Source: Sphingomonadales bacterium
GTDB lineage: Bacteria > Pseudomonadota > Alphaproteobacteria > Sphingomonadales > Sphingomonadaceae
DNA: 64,000 nt
Assembly: GCA_017309275.1 (NCBI GenBank)
Contig: JAFKLT010000033.1
Location: 48,325 to 112,324 of the forward strand
Reading direction: 5' to 3'
Within the stretch, counting starts at the first letter, position 1. Each line of letters opens with the position of its first letter. Positions 43,551 through 52,309 of this stretch are shown here, in pieces. The translations under genes were made by a program, and so were the position numbers. The notes under the pieces were generated by a model. That model was not told the origin of the DNA, did no database searches, and saw only the letters and a program-made list of their open reading frames with translations.

Positions 43551-44429
43551 ATGATCGGAATGGGCAGGACCGGCGCAGCGATCGCCGCCGCGGCGATGCT
43601 ATTCAGCGGACCGGCCGCGTCGCAGCAGGCCGACGTTCCCGCGGCGGCAGGCTATACGATGCCCGCGACGCAGGTGTGGGACATGACGTCCGATGTCGGC
43701 CGCAAGTATCGCATCTTCGTCTCCTACCCCAGCCAGGGCGAGCCGCCGGCGAACGGTTATCCGGTGCTGTACGTGCTCGACGGCAACGCCAGCTTCGCCA
43801 CTTTTGCCGAGGCGCGGCGGATCCAGGAATATTACGACATCGGCAAGGCGATCGTCGTCGGCGTCGGATATCAGACCGACATGCCTTATGCCGAAGAGCG
43901 GAACGAGGATTTCATCGTCATGGACAATCCGCCGCCGGGCAAGCGGCTGGGGCGGACCAAGGGCGGCAAGAGCGGGCGCGACGAGTTCCTGGATTTCCTG
44001 ACCGGCAAGCTGCGCACCGAACTGGGCAGCCGGTTCAAGATCAATCCCGATCGCCAAGCGCTGTTCGGCCATTCGTTCGGCGGGCTGTTCGCGCTCCACG
44101 CGCTCTACAACAAGCCGCAGGCGTTTCACTCGATCGTCGTCGCCAGCCCCTCGCTGGAACTCGATCAGGGCGTGCTGCGCGACGAGCGCGACTTCGTCTC
44201 GCGGCTGGAGGCGGGCAAGGTCGGCAAGACCAGTCGGGTGATGATCGTCGTCGGCGGACGCGACATCGACGACGATCCCGAACCCGCGCGCGCGCTGGCC
44301 GACCGTTTCGACCGGCTGTCGGGATATGGGCTGCGCGTCCGCTTCAAACGGTATGAGGAAGAGGGGCACATGACCGTGCCCGCGCGCGCGGTGACCGACG
44401 TGCTGCGCTTCGCCTTCGAGATACACTGA
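43551..44429 (+). CDS. Secreted alpha/beta esterase (Fes/IroE-like), copy 1
   Basis: 292 residues with a Sec signal (cleaved after PAASQ). The fold is that of the Esterase_D/IroE group: GYPVLYVLDGNASFATFAEA, nucleophile Ser in ALFGHSFGGLFALHALY, acid Asp near GGRDIDDDPE and His in EEGHMTVPARAV. Family members hydrolyse siderophores, S-formylglutathione or other esters. It is clearly paralogous to the gene at 60770-61636 (shared WDMTS, YRIFVS, YPVLYVLDGNA). It starts 41 bp after the FAD oxidase, probably in the same operon. Substrate unknown; since no siderophore genes are near, an ester or amide linked to the island's substrate is more likely. Confidence 0.83.
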   Translation: MIGMGRTGAAIAAAAMLFSGPAASQQADVPAAAGYTMPATQVWDMTSDVGRKYRIFVSYPSQGEPPANGYPVLYVLDGNASFATFAEARRIQEYYDIGKAIVVGVGYQTDMPYAEERNEDFIVMDNPPPGKRLGRTKGGKSGRDEFLDFLTGKLRTELGSRFKINPDRQALFGHSFGGLFALHALYNKPQAFHSIVVASPSLELDQGVLRDERDFVSRLEAGKVGKTSRVMIVVGGRDIDDDPEPARALADRFDRLSGYGLRVRFKRYEEEGHMTVPARAVTDVLRFAFEIH

Positions 44430-44441
44430 GCCGCCGCCGGG

Positions 44442-45782
44442 TCAGGCGGGCATCAGATTCTTGTGGATGACGCCGTCCTTGACGATCAGCAGCAGGTTGC
44501 GCTCATAATCCTCGAGCAGGCGCAGGTCGTCGAGCGGATTGCCGCGGATGAGCAGCATGTCCGCCCACGCCCCTTCGCGGATCACGCCCAGCGGCGCCTG
44601 GCGATAGGGGTTGCGGCGGCCGCTGCGCGCGAAAAGCTCGCAATTGCCCGACGTCGCGATGCGCAGCACCTCGGCATTCGAATAGATCGCGCCGAAGCGG
44701 GGCAGCATCGCATTTTCGGTGCGCGACGTGCGGGTTCGCGAGAAGAGGTCGGTGCCGAACGCGACCTTGACGCCATGCTTCTTCGCCAGCCGCACGCCTC
44801 CCTGCCACCCCCCGCCGCCAAGCGATTCCGCCGCCTTCGACTGCTGCTCCGCGGTCAGGATATTGTCGCCGTCCTCGAACGGCTGGATCGACAGCCACGC
44901 GCCCTTTTGCGCGATCAGCGCCGCCGTCCGGTCGTCGATCGCATGGCCATGCTCGATCGAGAGCACCCCCGCGTCGAGGCAGCGGCGAACCCCCGCCGGC
45001 GTATAGGCATGCGCACAGGCGTAGGTGTCCCAGTCGGTCGCCGCCTGGACGATCGCGCGCATTTCCTCGAGCGTATATTGCACCGTATCGATCGGATCAT
45101 GGTCCGACGTCACGCCGCCCCCGGCCATGATCTTGATCTGCGAGGCGCCGCGCTTGAGCTGTTCGCGGGTCGCGGCCAGCACCTCCGGCACGCCGTTCGC
45201 GACCGCGGTCATCCCCTTTTGCTGACGCAGCGACGGCAAGCCGCCGAGCGCGGTCGGCAATTCGCCCACGGGTTCGGGGTCGCCATGCCCCGAGGTCTGC
45301 GAGATGGCGGCGCCGCTGGGATAGCAGCGCGGCCCCGGCATGATGCCGCGATCGATCGCATTCTTGATCCCGAATATCGCGCCCGCCGTATCGCGCACGG
45401 TGGTGAAGCCGCGCATGAGCTGGAATTCGGCATCCTTGAAGATCATCGCGATATGCGTCGCGTCGTCGGAGCCCATCCAGGGAACCCCGCGCACCGCCGC
45501 CATGTGCCAGTGCGCGTCGGTAAGCCCCGGCATCAGCGTCTGGCCCGCACCGTCGATGACCGTCGCGTTCGGCGGCACCGGAATGTCGCCCGCCGAGACG
45601 GCGTCGATCCGGTTCCCGGTCACGCGCACGTTGCGCGGCTGGCGGCCGCTGCCCGTGCCGTCGAAAAGCTGCACGTTGCGGATCAGGATCGTCGGGAGCG
45701 GCTCGTCGGCAGCCGCCGCCGCGAGCGGTGCCAGTCCCAGACCGGCCAGCACGGCGCGGCGCGTCGGATGAAAACCCATCAT
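44442..45782 (-). CDS. Exported amidohydrolase, imidazolonepropionase/prolidase-like
   Basis: 446 residues with a twin-arginine-like leader (TRRAVLAGLGLAPLAAAAA). The metal-binding TIM-barrel motifs of the amidohydrolase family are seen: DAHWH (GLTDAHWHMAAV), the carboxylated-Lys strand QIKIMAGGG, His in CAHAYTP and IEHGHAI, and Asp in VAFGTDLFS. It resembles Xaa-Pro/Xaa-Arg dipeptidases and imidazolonepropionase-like proteins of this family. A GGGAAG site precedes ATG 45782. It follows a small secreted-protein gene in the same direction. It would hydrolyse a cyclic amide or a dipeptide in the periplasm. Confidence 0.85.
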   Translation of the reverse strand: MMGFHPTRRAVLAGLGLAPLAAAAADEPLPTILIRNVQLFDGTGSGRQPRNVRVTGNRIDAVSAGDIPVPPNATVIDGAGQTLMPGLTDAHWHMAAVRGVPWMGSDDATHIAMIFKDAEFQLMRGFTTVRDTAGAIFGIKNAIDRGIMPGPRCYPSGAAISQTSGHGDPEPVGELPTALGGLPSLRQQKGMTAVANGVPEVLAATREQLKRGASQIKIMAGGGVTSDHDPIDTVQYTLEEMRAIVQAATDWDTYACAHAYTPAGVRRCLDAGVLSIEHGHAIDDRTAALIAQKGAWLSIQPFEDGDNILTAEQQSKAAESLGGGGWQGGVRLAKKHGVKVAFGTDLFSRTRTSRTENAMLPRFGAIYSNAEVLRIATSGNCELFARSGRRNPYRQAPLGVIREGAWADMLLIRGNPLDDLRLLEDYERNLLLIVKDGVIHKNLMPA

Positions 45783-45892
45783 ATCTTCCCCATCGATCGT
45801 CCGCGCATCGCGTGCGGCCACTGCCCCGCGGACGATGCGTCCGCATGGAGCAAGGGCTCAACAGCCAGCTTCGCCAGCGCGAGGGGACCAGC

Positions 45893-46360
45893 TTATTTGC
45901 CGCGCTTGTTTTCCGCGCGCTGCCGGTCGATCTCGGCCACCCACTGGTCGGCGGTCAGCGGACCCGTGCCCTCGAAATGGACGTGGTCGGCCATTTTTTC
46001 GCGCACGTCGACGAAATAGAGCGCGCCGGTCGGCAGACCCATTTCCTTTGCCTTCGCCGCCATCGCCGCTTCCTGTTCGGCGGTCGGCTTGGGACGCGCA
46101 GGCTTGTAGAGGAGGACATCCCACCCCTCGCCCCCCGCATGCAGGAAAAGCTGCGTCGGCGGCTGTCCGCCCGCGATGCTGACCTGGTCCCATTTCGCCA
46201 TGTCGCGGATGAAATCCTCGGTCTTGCCGGGGACGAGGCGGAACATTTCGAACACCGGCGCAGTCATTTCGACCGCGGCCGGATCGGCCGCCTTGTCCTT
46301 GGCCGCGACCGGCGCGGAAAGGCTGAGAGCGAACAAGGCAAAACTTAGGCTGCGCAGCAT
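45893..46360 (-). CDS. Small secreted hypothetical protein
   Basis: 155 residues with a Sec signal (MLRSLSFALFALSLSAPVAA). The mature part (VEMTAPVFEMFRLVPGKTEDFIRDMAKW) has a ferredoxin-like ABM or NIPSNAP-type feel: a strand, then a helix with KTEDFIRDM, then LFLHAGGEGWDVLLYKP. No catalytic residues are seen. It is first of the two minus-strand genes here and has a TTACCCGT box about 84 bp upstream. Function unknown. Confidence 0.7.
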   Translation of the reverse strand: MLRSLSFALFALSLSAPVAAKDKAADPAAVEMTAPVFEMFRLVPGKTEDFIRDMAKWDQVSIAGGQPPTQLFLHAGGEGWDVLLYKPARPKPTAEQEAAMAAKAKEMGLPTGALYFVDVREKMADHVHFEGTGPLTADQWVAEIDRQRAENKRGK

Positions 46361-46443
46361 CGGGACCCTCCATCCTGTGATGACGCAGCCTGCCCCGCGC
46401 GCCCGGACGCGACAAGATGCGATGCGGGTCAGTAATCCACGAA

Positions 46444-46451
46444 ACGGGTAA
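46444..46451 (-). promoter_or_regulatory. TTACCCGT box before the secreted protein/amidohydrolase unit
   Basis: ACGGGTAA on the plus strand is TTACCCGT on the minus strand, 84 bp upstream of the ATG at 46360. It points toward that unit, as the other boxes point to their genes. Confidence 0.5.
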
Positions 46452-46489
46452 GTTCCGCCGCCGCCGCGGACGACGCAAGACGGTGCCCA

Positions 46490-46516
46490 TTACCCCTATC
46501 GCGCCCGATTACCCGT
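46490..46516 (+). promoter_or_regulatory. Paired TTACCC boxes before the cupin gene
   Basis: TTACCCCT at 46490 and TTACCCGT at 46509 are direct repeats 19 bp apart, about 90-110 bp before the ATG at 46602 and pointing to it. Confidence 0.55.
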
Positions 46517-46601
46517 TTGCGGCGGTTCCGGACGCTGGCGGTCTTTCGTAGCTTTGCGCCTTGGCGCCCGATGCGCCGCCCCTGGCAGGGAGGCCCCTTC
46601 G

Positions 46602-47090
46602 ATGGACGATATCAGCCGCCGCGCACTGCTGGCCGCCGCCGCGATCGGCACGATCGCAACCCCCGCGCTCGCCGCCACGGCGACCGCCGCGCGGCCGTCG
46701 CGCTTCAAGCTGGAACCGGGTTCGGAAGGGTTTCACAAATTCCAGGCCGTGCACGAGGGACTCGGGTCGATCGACGTGCGGCTGTTCGATTTCGGCGGCG
46801 CCCCGGCCCCCGCGAATTTCCTGATCTATGACATTCCCGTCGGCGCGAGCGAAGGCGTGCACCTGCACAATCTGTCCGACCCCGCGCTCGGCCCCTATGA
46901 CGAATATTATTATATCATCGAGGGGCGCGGAAAGATGACGATCGACGGCGAGGACATCCTCGTGTCCGCCGGCGACCATGTCTATGCCCCGCTCGATAGC
47001 TGGCGCGGTATCGCGAACATCGACGAGAAGGAGCATCTGAAGGTCTTTCTGACCTATATCGACCGCTCGCCCGGGTCGAAGCGCTCCTAG
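46602..47090 (+). CDS. Exported cupin protein
   Basis: 162 residues with a twin-arginine-like signal (ISRRALLAAAAIGTIATPALA). The cupin barrel shows motif 1 (EGVHLHNLSD, with two His) and motif 2 (GDHVYAPLDSWRG), with a Tyr-rich DEYYYIIEGRGKMTIDGED strand between. Metal-bound cupins act as isomerases, dioxygenases or sugar binders. GGGAGG lies 8 bases before ATG 46602; the longer frame from 46554 would put the signal inside. It has paired TTACCC boxes upstream, so it belongs to the island regulon. Substrate unknown. Confidence 0.83.
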   Translation: MDDISRRALLAAAAIGTIATPALAATATAARPSRFKLEPGSEGFHKFQAVHEGLGSIDVRLFDFGGAPAPANFLIYDIPVGASEGVHLHNLSDPALGPYDEYYYIIEGRGKMTIDGEDILVSAGDHVYAPLDSWRGIANIDEKEHLKVFLTYIDRSPGSKRS

Positions 47091-47111
47091 CCGCCGCCCT
47101 CTAGCCCGCCG

Positions 47112-49310
47112 CTAGCCTGGCGTTGCCGGCAGGCGCAGCGGGCGAATCCATATCTGCCGGTCGCCGACATGGACGGGCTGCGCGGTCGCCGGGCGCTTTG
47201 CCACCAACCGCTGCCCCGCCTCGCCCGCGCCATAGCGGGTCCGCCGCCAGCCGATCTCGGGAAGCTTGCCGCCGACGGAAAGCTGCAGTTCGACCTCCAG
47301 CCGCCGACAGGTGCGTCCGGTGCAACCGATATAGATGGGCGCGCCCTTGATCGTCGGGCGCGCGCCGTTGACCACGACGCCCCGGATCGCCTCGCCATTC
47401 TTGATCAACAATTCCTGGCGGTCGGCCGATGGCGACACCGCGGCAAGCCGAATGGTGCGGCGGTCGCCGGTCACGCTGTCGGACAGGATCTCGATCCGCC
47501 CGTCATCGGCCAGCCCGGGCGCAGGGGCGCGCCAATTGCCCTTGTCATCGGGCTTTGCGTCGAACGCCGCCTGCGCGCGCATGGTGGGCGGCAGCGGCCC
47601 ATTGTCCTCGATCAGGAAAGCCGCCTTGCCATTATCGTCCTCGTGCACGACGGTCAGGTGGCGCGGCGCATCGCGGGTGTAGGCTGGGACCATCACGGCG
47701 GCGACGAACGCCCCGACCGTGATGAGGGCAAAGAGTGCGGCCGCCGACCGCGCCGGCCGCCCCGCGCCGGGCAGGAAAAAGAGGAACATCAGGACGAGCA
47801 GCGCGCTGGCCGGCGCGGCCTGTTCGATGAACAGCCCCTCCTCCAGCCCGCCCGCGAGTGGCAGCACGACAAGGAAATAGGCGACCGCCGCGCCGAGCAG
47901 GAGGAACGGCACCGCGCGGCGCGCCGCCGGGATCAGCGCGGCGCAGGCCGCCGCGATCACGAAGGGCATCGACCATGCGGCGAGGATCGCAAGGCCGGGG
48001 ACGAAGGCGAAGGCCGCGAGGATCAGGATCGCCAGCCAGCTCCACGCCGCCGCCGCACCGCGCACCGGATTTTCATCGCGCGACAGTGCAAGGATCGCCG
48101 ACGCGCCCGTCAGCGCCGCCGCGGCGTACAGCAGGCGGAGCGCGATCGGATAGGCGGTGCCGAAGGCGGCTTCGGGCCGTAGCGCGGCGACGAGCATCGC
48201 CGCGCCGATTGCCAGGCCGGTACCCGCCACCAGCGCCGCCAGGGGGGTGAAAGCGCTGCGGATGCGGCGCGTTTCCCCGGCGCGCCAATAGAGAAATAGC
48301 GCGGCGATCAGGCCGCATCCCAGCAGCACCGCCGCCACGACCTGCGGCAGGATCAGCAGAAATTGCCGGCCGACGTCGGTATAGACGCGCTGTCCCTCCG
48401 CGCCCTGCGGGCGCTCGGCCGCGAAGCCGGTCACCGCCGCCAGCGTCGTCGCGCCCATGTGCCGCACCGAATTGCGGTCGAGATGCGCCAGATTGTCGAG
48501 CGGCGTATGATAGCGCTTGCCGCCGCCGATGATCGAATAATTGCCCGCATCGACCCCCAGCGGCAGCAACATGGTCAGGTCGGTGTCATTCGGCAGCAGT
48601 TCGTAGAAATCGGTCGCCAGCGAATTGGCGGACGGCAGCGGGCGGCCGCCGATCGCGGCGGCATCGCGCGCATTGGGGCTGCTCGTCTGGAACATGTTGA
48701 CCCCGCCGGTCGTCCCGCGCGCCTCCATATTCACCACCGCGCCGACGCGCTTCGCAAGCGGGTCGTGCGCCGCAAAGGCGGCCGCGCCGACCAGCCCCGC
48801 CTCCTCCGCATCGGTCAGCACGACCAGCACCGGTCGGGCGAGACGCCGCCCCTTGAGCTGCGCCGCGATCTCGAGCGCGACGGCGACGCCGATGCCGTCA
48901 TCGGCCGCCCCCGGACCGGCGGGCACCGAGTCATAATGGGCCGCGATCATCACCGCATCGTCGCCGGGCGGCGTCACCCAGAAGGCGATGTTGCGCGGGC
49001 GCGCGCAGATCGCGGCCCCTTCGCGAAGGTCGTTGCAGTGAAAGCGCTCGTCGATCTGCGGCGTGAAGCCCGCCTTTCGGATTTCGGCCAGCAGCCGCGA
49101 CTCGACCGCGTCATTGGCGTCGCTGTCGGTCGGATGCGCGCGCTCGTCGCCGAGGATCGTCTGAAGCCGCGTCAGCGCGCGGTCGGCATCGAACGCGGTC
49201 TCGACGCTGGCCGGCGCATCGACGCCGAACGGCCGCGCGACCCACAGCGCGAGCAGCACCAGTCCGACGATAATCGCGCGCCACGATCCGAAAGCGATGC
49301 GCCCTGCCAT
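47112..49310 (-). CDS. Membrane-bound M28 family peptidase
   Basis: 732 residues. After an N-terminal membrane anchor (AIIVGLVLLALWVARPFG), the zinc peptidase domain shows HYDSVPAGPGAADDGIG (metal His and Asp, bridging Asp), DAEEAGLVG (catalytic Glu pair) and KRYHTPLDNL (metal His). The C-terminal half has about eight transmembrane helices, then a beta-rich extracytoplasmic part, as in the endoplasmic FXNA-type M28 group. It probably cleaves aminoacyl or peptide substrates on the periplasmic side. It is the last gene of the ALDH-SDR-IclR-MFS-M28 unit, 23 bp after the transporter. Confidence 0.9.
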   Translation of the reverse strand: MAGRIAFGSWRAIIVGLVLLALWVARPFGVDAPASVETAFDADRALTRLQTILGDERAHPTDSDANDAVESRLLAEIRKAGFTPQIDERFHCNDLREGAAICARPRNIAFWVTPPGDDAVMIAAHYDSVPAGPGAADDGIGVAVALEIAAQLKGRRLARPVLVVLTDAEEAGLVGAAAFAAHDPLAKRVGAVVNMEARGTTGGVNMFQTSSPNARDAAAIGGRPLPSANSLATDFYELLPNDTDLTMLLPLGVDAGNYSIIGGGKRYHTPLDNLAHLDRNSVRHMGATTLAAVTGFAAERPQGAEGQRVYTDVGRQFLLILPQVVAAVLLGCGLIAALFLYWRAGETRRIRSAFTPLAALVAGTGLAIGAAMLVAALRPEAAFGTAYPIALRLLYAAAALTGASAILALSRDENPVRGAAAAWSWLAILILAAFAFVPGLAILAAWSMPFVIAAACAALIPAARRAVPFLLLGAAVAYFLVVLPLAGGLEEGLFIEQAAPASALLVLMFLFFLPGAGRPARSAAALFALITVGAFVAAVMVPAYTRDAPRHLTVVHEDDNGKAAFLIEDNGPLPPTMRAQAAFDAKPDDKGNWRAPAPGLADDGRIEILSDSVTGDRRTIRLAAVSPSADRQELLIKNGEAIRGVVVNGARPTIKGAPIYIGCTGRTCRRLEVELQLSVGGKLPEIGWRRTRYGAGEAGQRLVAKRPATAQPVHVGDRQIWIRPLRLPATPG

Positions 49311-49333
49311 ATCCAACGTCCCCCTGGTTCCTC

Positions 49334-50647
49334 TCAGGTCATGTTCGCCGAACTCTCGCGCGGCAGCAACAGGATCATCGCCGCCGCGAGCAATCCGCCC
49401 AGTCCCATCACCAGCGATACCAGCAGCAGGCTGCCGCCGCTGGCGAAGAGCGCACCGGCGACCACGGGACCCAGCGCCGATCCGCCGCGGCCGATGCCGA
49501 TGACGAAGCCGGTGCCGCTTGCCCGCAACGCGGCGGGATAGGCCTGCGCCAGCAGCGGATACATGCCGACGACCCCGGCGTTGATGAAGAAGGCGGCGAC
49601 GGCCGCGGTGATCGAAAGCCGCGTCAGGTCGGCGCCCGCCATGCCGAATAGGCCGATCGCCGCAAAGCCCGCGAGCATCGCGCCGGCGACGAGCGGACGC
49701 AGGTTGAAGCGCTGGCTTGCCAGGCCGATCGTCACCGCCCCGACCAGGTTGCCGACATTGGCGGCGACGAGCACGCCGCCCGCCTGCGACGCATCGAACC
49801 CCAGATCGACCACGATCTTCGGAATCCATTTCTGGATGTAATAAAAGAACAGGATCTGCGCGAAATAGGCGACGGTCAGCAGGATGGTGACCCGCGCGAA
49901 ACCCGGTCCGAACAGCGACGCGATCGACGGCTTCAGCGCCTCTGCGGGCGGCGGCGGCAGCGCCTCGACCGGCGCATGCCCGATCCGGACGAGCGTATGG
50001 TTCACGCGATCGAGCGCGTCGGCGGGGCGCCGCGCGATCAGCGATTCGATCGATTCGGGAAGGAAGAAATAGGCGAGCGGAATCATCGCGGCGGAGGCGA
50101 TGGCGCCCAGCATGAAGACCGACCGCCAGTCGCCCGTTTCCGCAAGCAGGCGCGAGGCGAGCAGCCCGCCCAGGATCGCCCCGGTCGAATAGCCCGCGAT
50201 GTTGAGCGCGACGTTCAGGCCGCGCCGCCGGTCGTTCGAAAACTCCGCGACCATCGCGCTGGTCGACGACAGCATCCCGCCGATTCCGATGCCGGTCATG
50301 AAGCGGATGACCGATAGCGCGGTCACGCCCGCCGCGTGCGTCGCCGCGGCCATGCCGAGCGCCATCACGACCAGGCACGCCAAAATGGTCGGCCGCCGCC
50401 CGATCCGGTCGGCGACGTTGCCGATCAGCACCGAACCCGCGGCCATGCCCAGCAATTCCATCGACAGCACGATGCCCAGCGTCGCCTTGTCGACCCCCCA
50501 TTCGTCCGCGATGCCCGGCGCGGCGAAGCTGATCGCCAGCACGTCGAAGCCGTCGAGCGCGTTCAGCGCGATGCAAAGCGCGACCACCACGATTTGAAGC
50601 GTGCGCATCGGGGATGCGGCGATCACCGTCCTTGGATCATCGTTCAT
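49334..50647 (-). CDS. MFS transporter, aromatic acid:H+ symporter (AAHS)-like
   Basis: 437 residues, 12 transmembrane helices. The MFS signatures are clear: NVADRIGRRPTILACLVVM between helices 2 and 3, RFMTGIGIGGMLSSTSAMVAE in helix 4, and RASGTGFVIGIGRGGSALGP in the second half. The DGFDVLAISFAAP in helix 1 is typical of AAHS carriers for aromatic or carboxylate substrates. It lies between the IclR regulator and the peptidase. It may import the island's substrate or an intermediate. Confidence 0.9.
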   Translation of the reverse strand: MNDDPRTVIAASPMRTLQIVVVALCIALNALDGFDVLAISFAAPGIADEWGVDKATLGIVLSMELLGMAAGSVLIGNVADRIGRRPTILACLVVMALGMAAATHAAGVTALSVIRFMTGIGIGGMLSSTSAMVAEFSNDRRRGLNVALNIAGYSTGAILGGLLASRLLAETGDWRSVFMLGAIASAAMIPLAYFFLPESIESLIARRPADALDRVNHTLVRIGHAPVEALPPPPAEALKPSIASLFGPGFARVTILLTVAYFAQILFFYYIQKWIPKIVVDLGFDASQAGGVLVAANVGNLVGAVTIGLASQRFNLRPLVAGAMLAGFAAIGLFGMAGADLTRLSITAAVAAFFINAGVVGMYPLLAQAYPAALRASGTGFVIGIGRGGSALGPVVAGALFASGGSLLLVSLVMGLGGLLAAAMILLLPRESSANMT

Positions 50648-50714
50648 GTCATGACTCTCCCGCCGGCGGCGTGCCCTGTGGCCGCCCCGGTCCGTTTTCG
50701 TTTCTGATGATGTC

Positions 50715-51476
50715 TTATTTCAGCCTGGCGAGGTGCTTGATCGTAATCGCCGCCATTTCCGGGCGCCGTTCCAGGCAGCGCGACACCGGCCCGACCACGA
50801 CCACCGAAAGCAGGCGCTCGCCGCCCGGCAGCGGCAACGCGACGCCCGCGAGGTCGGGCGTGAACTCCGTATTGCTCTGATGCCAGCCCAGCTCGGCCGC
50901 CTCGTCCAGCCGCGCCTCGACCGCCGCGGCATTGGCGGGCGTGGTCGGCGAATAGCGGACGAAATCGATCTTGCGATACAGGCGCTCGCGCTCTTCGCGC
51001 GGCATCTGCGACAGGAGCGCGCGCCCCGCCGAGGTCGCGTGGATCGGCACCCGATCGCCGACCTTTGCGAAATAGCGCACCGGCTGCGGCGATTCGACGA
51101 CGTCGACGAAGGTCGCGTGGATTCCGGCGGGCGCCGAAATCGCAACCGTCTCGCCGGTCGCCTGCATCAGGTCGCGCGCCAGCCGCTGGAATTTTTCGGG
51201 CAGCGGCTCGGCCTGCGTCACCGCCTCCGCCAACACCAGCCAGCGCGGGCTGGGATAATAGCCGCCGCGTCCGCGCGGTTCGTAAAGATAACCCTTCGAC
51301 GCGAGCGTCGCGACGATCTTGAATGTGCTCGACCGCGGCCAGCCCAGATCCTCGGCCATCTCGGCCGCGGTGGCGGGGCGCAGCCGCTTCGCGAAATATT
51401 CCAGGATTTCCAGCACATTCGCGGCCTGCCGCACGATCATGATCTTGTTCGCCTGAAAAGGGTCGTGACGTCTCAT
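50715..51476 (-). CDS. IclR family transcriptional regulator
   Basis: 253 residues. The winged HTH (NVLEILEYFAKRLRPATAAEMAEDLGWPRSSTFKIVATLASKGYLYE, shortened) is followed by the IclR ligand domain: DLMQATGETVAISAPAGIHATFVD, HATSAGRALLSQM, SPTTPANAAAVEARLDE and VALPLPGGERLLSVVVVGP. IclR proteins usually control catabolic operons and respond to a pathway intermediate. It is inside the ALDH-SDR-MFS-M28 unit and probably controls it; a GGACA-TATT-TGTCC palindrome lies at its promoter. Confidence 0.92.
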   Translation of the reverse strand: MRRHDPFQANKIMIVRQAANVLEILEYFAKRLRPATAAEMAEDLGWPRSSTFKIVATLASKGYLYEPRGRGGYYPSPRWLVLAEAVTQAEPLPEKFQRLARDLMQATGETVAISAPAGIHATFVDVVESPQPVRYFAKVGDRVPIHATSAGRALLSQMPREERERLYRKIDFVRYSPTTPANAAAVEARLDEAAELGWHQSNTEFTPDLAGVALPLPGGERLLSVVVVGPVSRCLERRPEMAAITIKHLARLK

Positions 51477-51533
51477 ATGGCCGAAGTGAAGCGCCCGGAA
51501 AAGCCGTCAGCATTTCCCGGGTGCGCGCCATGC

Positions 51534-52298
51534 TCAGCGCGCCGTGAAACCGCCATCGACCGGCAGCGCGACGCCGGTGACGAAAGCGGCCTCGTCGGAC
51601 ACGAGCCACAGCGCGGCATCGGCGACCTCGCCCGCCTGTACCAGCCGGCCCATCGGGACGTTCGCCATCAGCTTCGCCTCGTTCGCCGCCGCTTCCGCCG
51701 GGTCGCCGCTGCGCCCCGTGAAGCCGATCTTCATCGGCGTGTCGGCGAGGCCGGGGCAGACGACGTTGACGCGGATCTTGTCGGCGGCGAGCGCGAGCGC
51801 CAGGCTTTTGGTCAGTCCGACGACGCCCCATTTCGCGGCCGAATAAATCGGGCTCATCATCGATCCGACCAGCCCGGAGACCGAGGCGGTGAACAGGATC
51901 GCCCCGCCGCCCCGCAGGCGCATATGCGGCGCCGCCTTCCCCGCGCCGAGTGCCGCCGAGGTGACGTTGAGCGCGATCGCCCGATCATAGGCGGCCAGGT
52001 CCAGATCCTCGACCGAAGCGGGGCCGGGCATGCCGGCGTGCGCCCACAATATGTCGAGCCCGCCGAGCGCCGCCGCCGCCTGGTCGATGCTATCGCGCGC
52101 ACCGTCGGGATCGATCAGATCGGCGGTGATCGGCACGACATTGTCCGCGCCGAAATCGGCCACCAGCCTGTCCAGCGCGTCGGCGCTGACGTCGATCGCC
52201 GCGACGCGCGCGCCTTCGCGCACGAAACGCTCGACACCCGCGCGGCCCATGCCCGACGCGGCGGCGGTAACGGCGGCCAATTTGCCCTTCAGACGCAT
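51534..52298 (-). CDS. Short-chain dehydrogenase with unusual NAD loop
   Basis: 254 residues, classical SDR length. Catalytic Tyr and Lys are in SPIYSAAKWGVVGLTKSL, Ser in ILFTASVSGLVGS, and the C-terminus ends with the usual VTGVALPVDGG. The NAD loop reads VTAAASGMGRAGV: the first Gly of TGxxxGxG is Ala, and NNAG is replaced by AHAGMPG. So coenzyme binding may be altered. AGGAGAG precedes ATG 52298. It overlaps nothing but lies 11 bp after the ALDH gene. It likely oxidises or reduces an alcohol in the same pathway. Confidence 0.88.
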   Translation of the reverse strand: MRLKGKLAAVTAAASGMGRAGVERFVREGARVAAIDVSADALDRLVADFGADNVVPITADLIDPDGARDSIDQAAAALGGLDILWAHAGMPGPASVEDLDLAAYDRAIALNVTSAALGAGKAAPHMRLRGGGAILFTASVSGLVGSMMSPIYSAAKWGVVGLTKSLALALAADKIRVNVVCPGLADTPMKIGFTGRSGDPAEAAANEAKLMANVPMGRLVQAGEVADAALWLVSDEAAFVTGVALPVDGGFTAR

Positions 52299-52309
52299 AT
52301 AATCTCTCC

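Noticed and set aside
43551-44429. Siroheme or siderophore role for the secreted esterases
   Set aside because: The fold fits siderophore esterases, but no receptor, TonB or siderophore gene lies near, so the function was left open.
47112-50576. A single 1154-residue protein covering the M28 peptidase and the MFS region
   Set aside because: The upstream part is the wrong frame of the MFS gene. The ATG at 49310 gives a normal membrane M28 peptidase.
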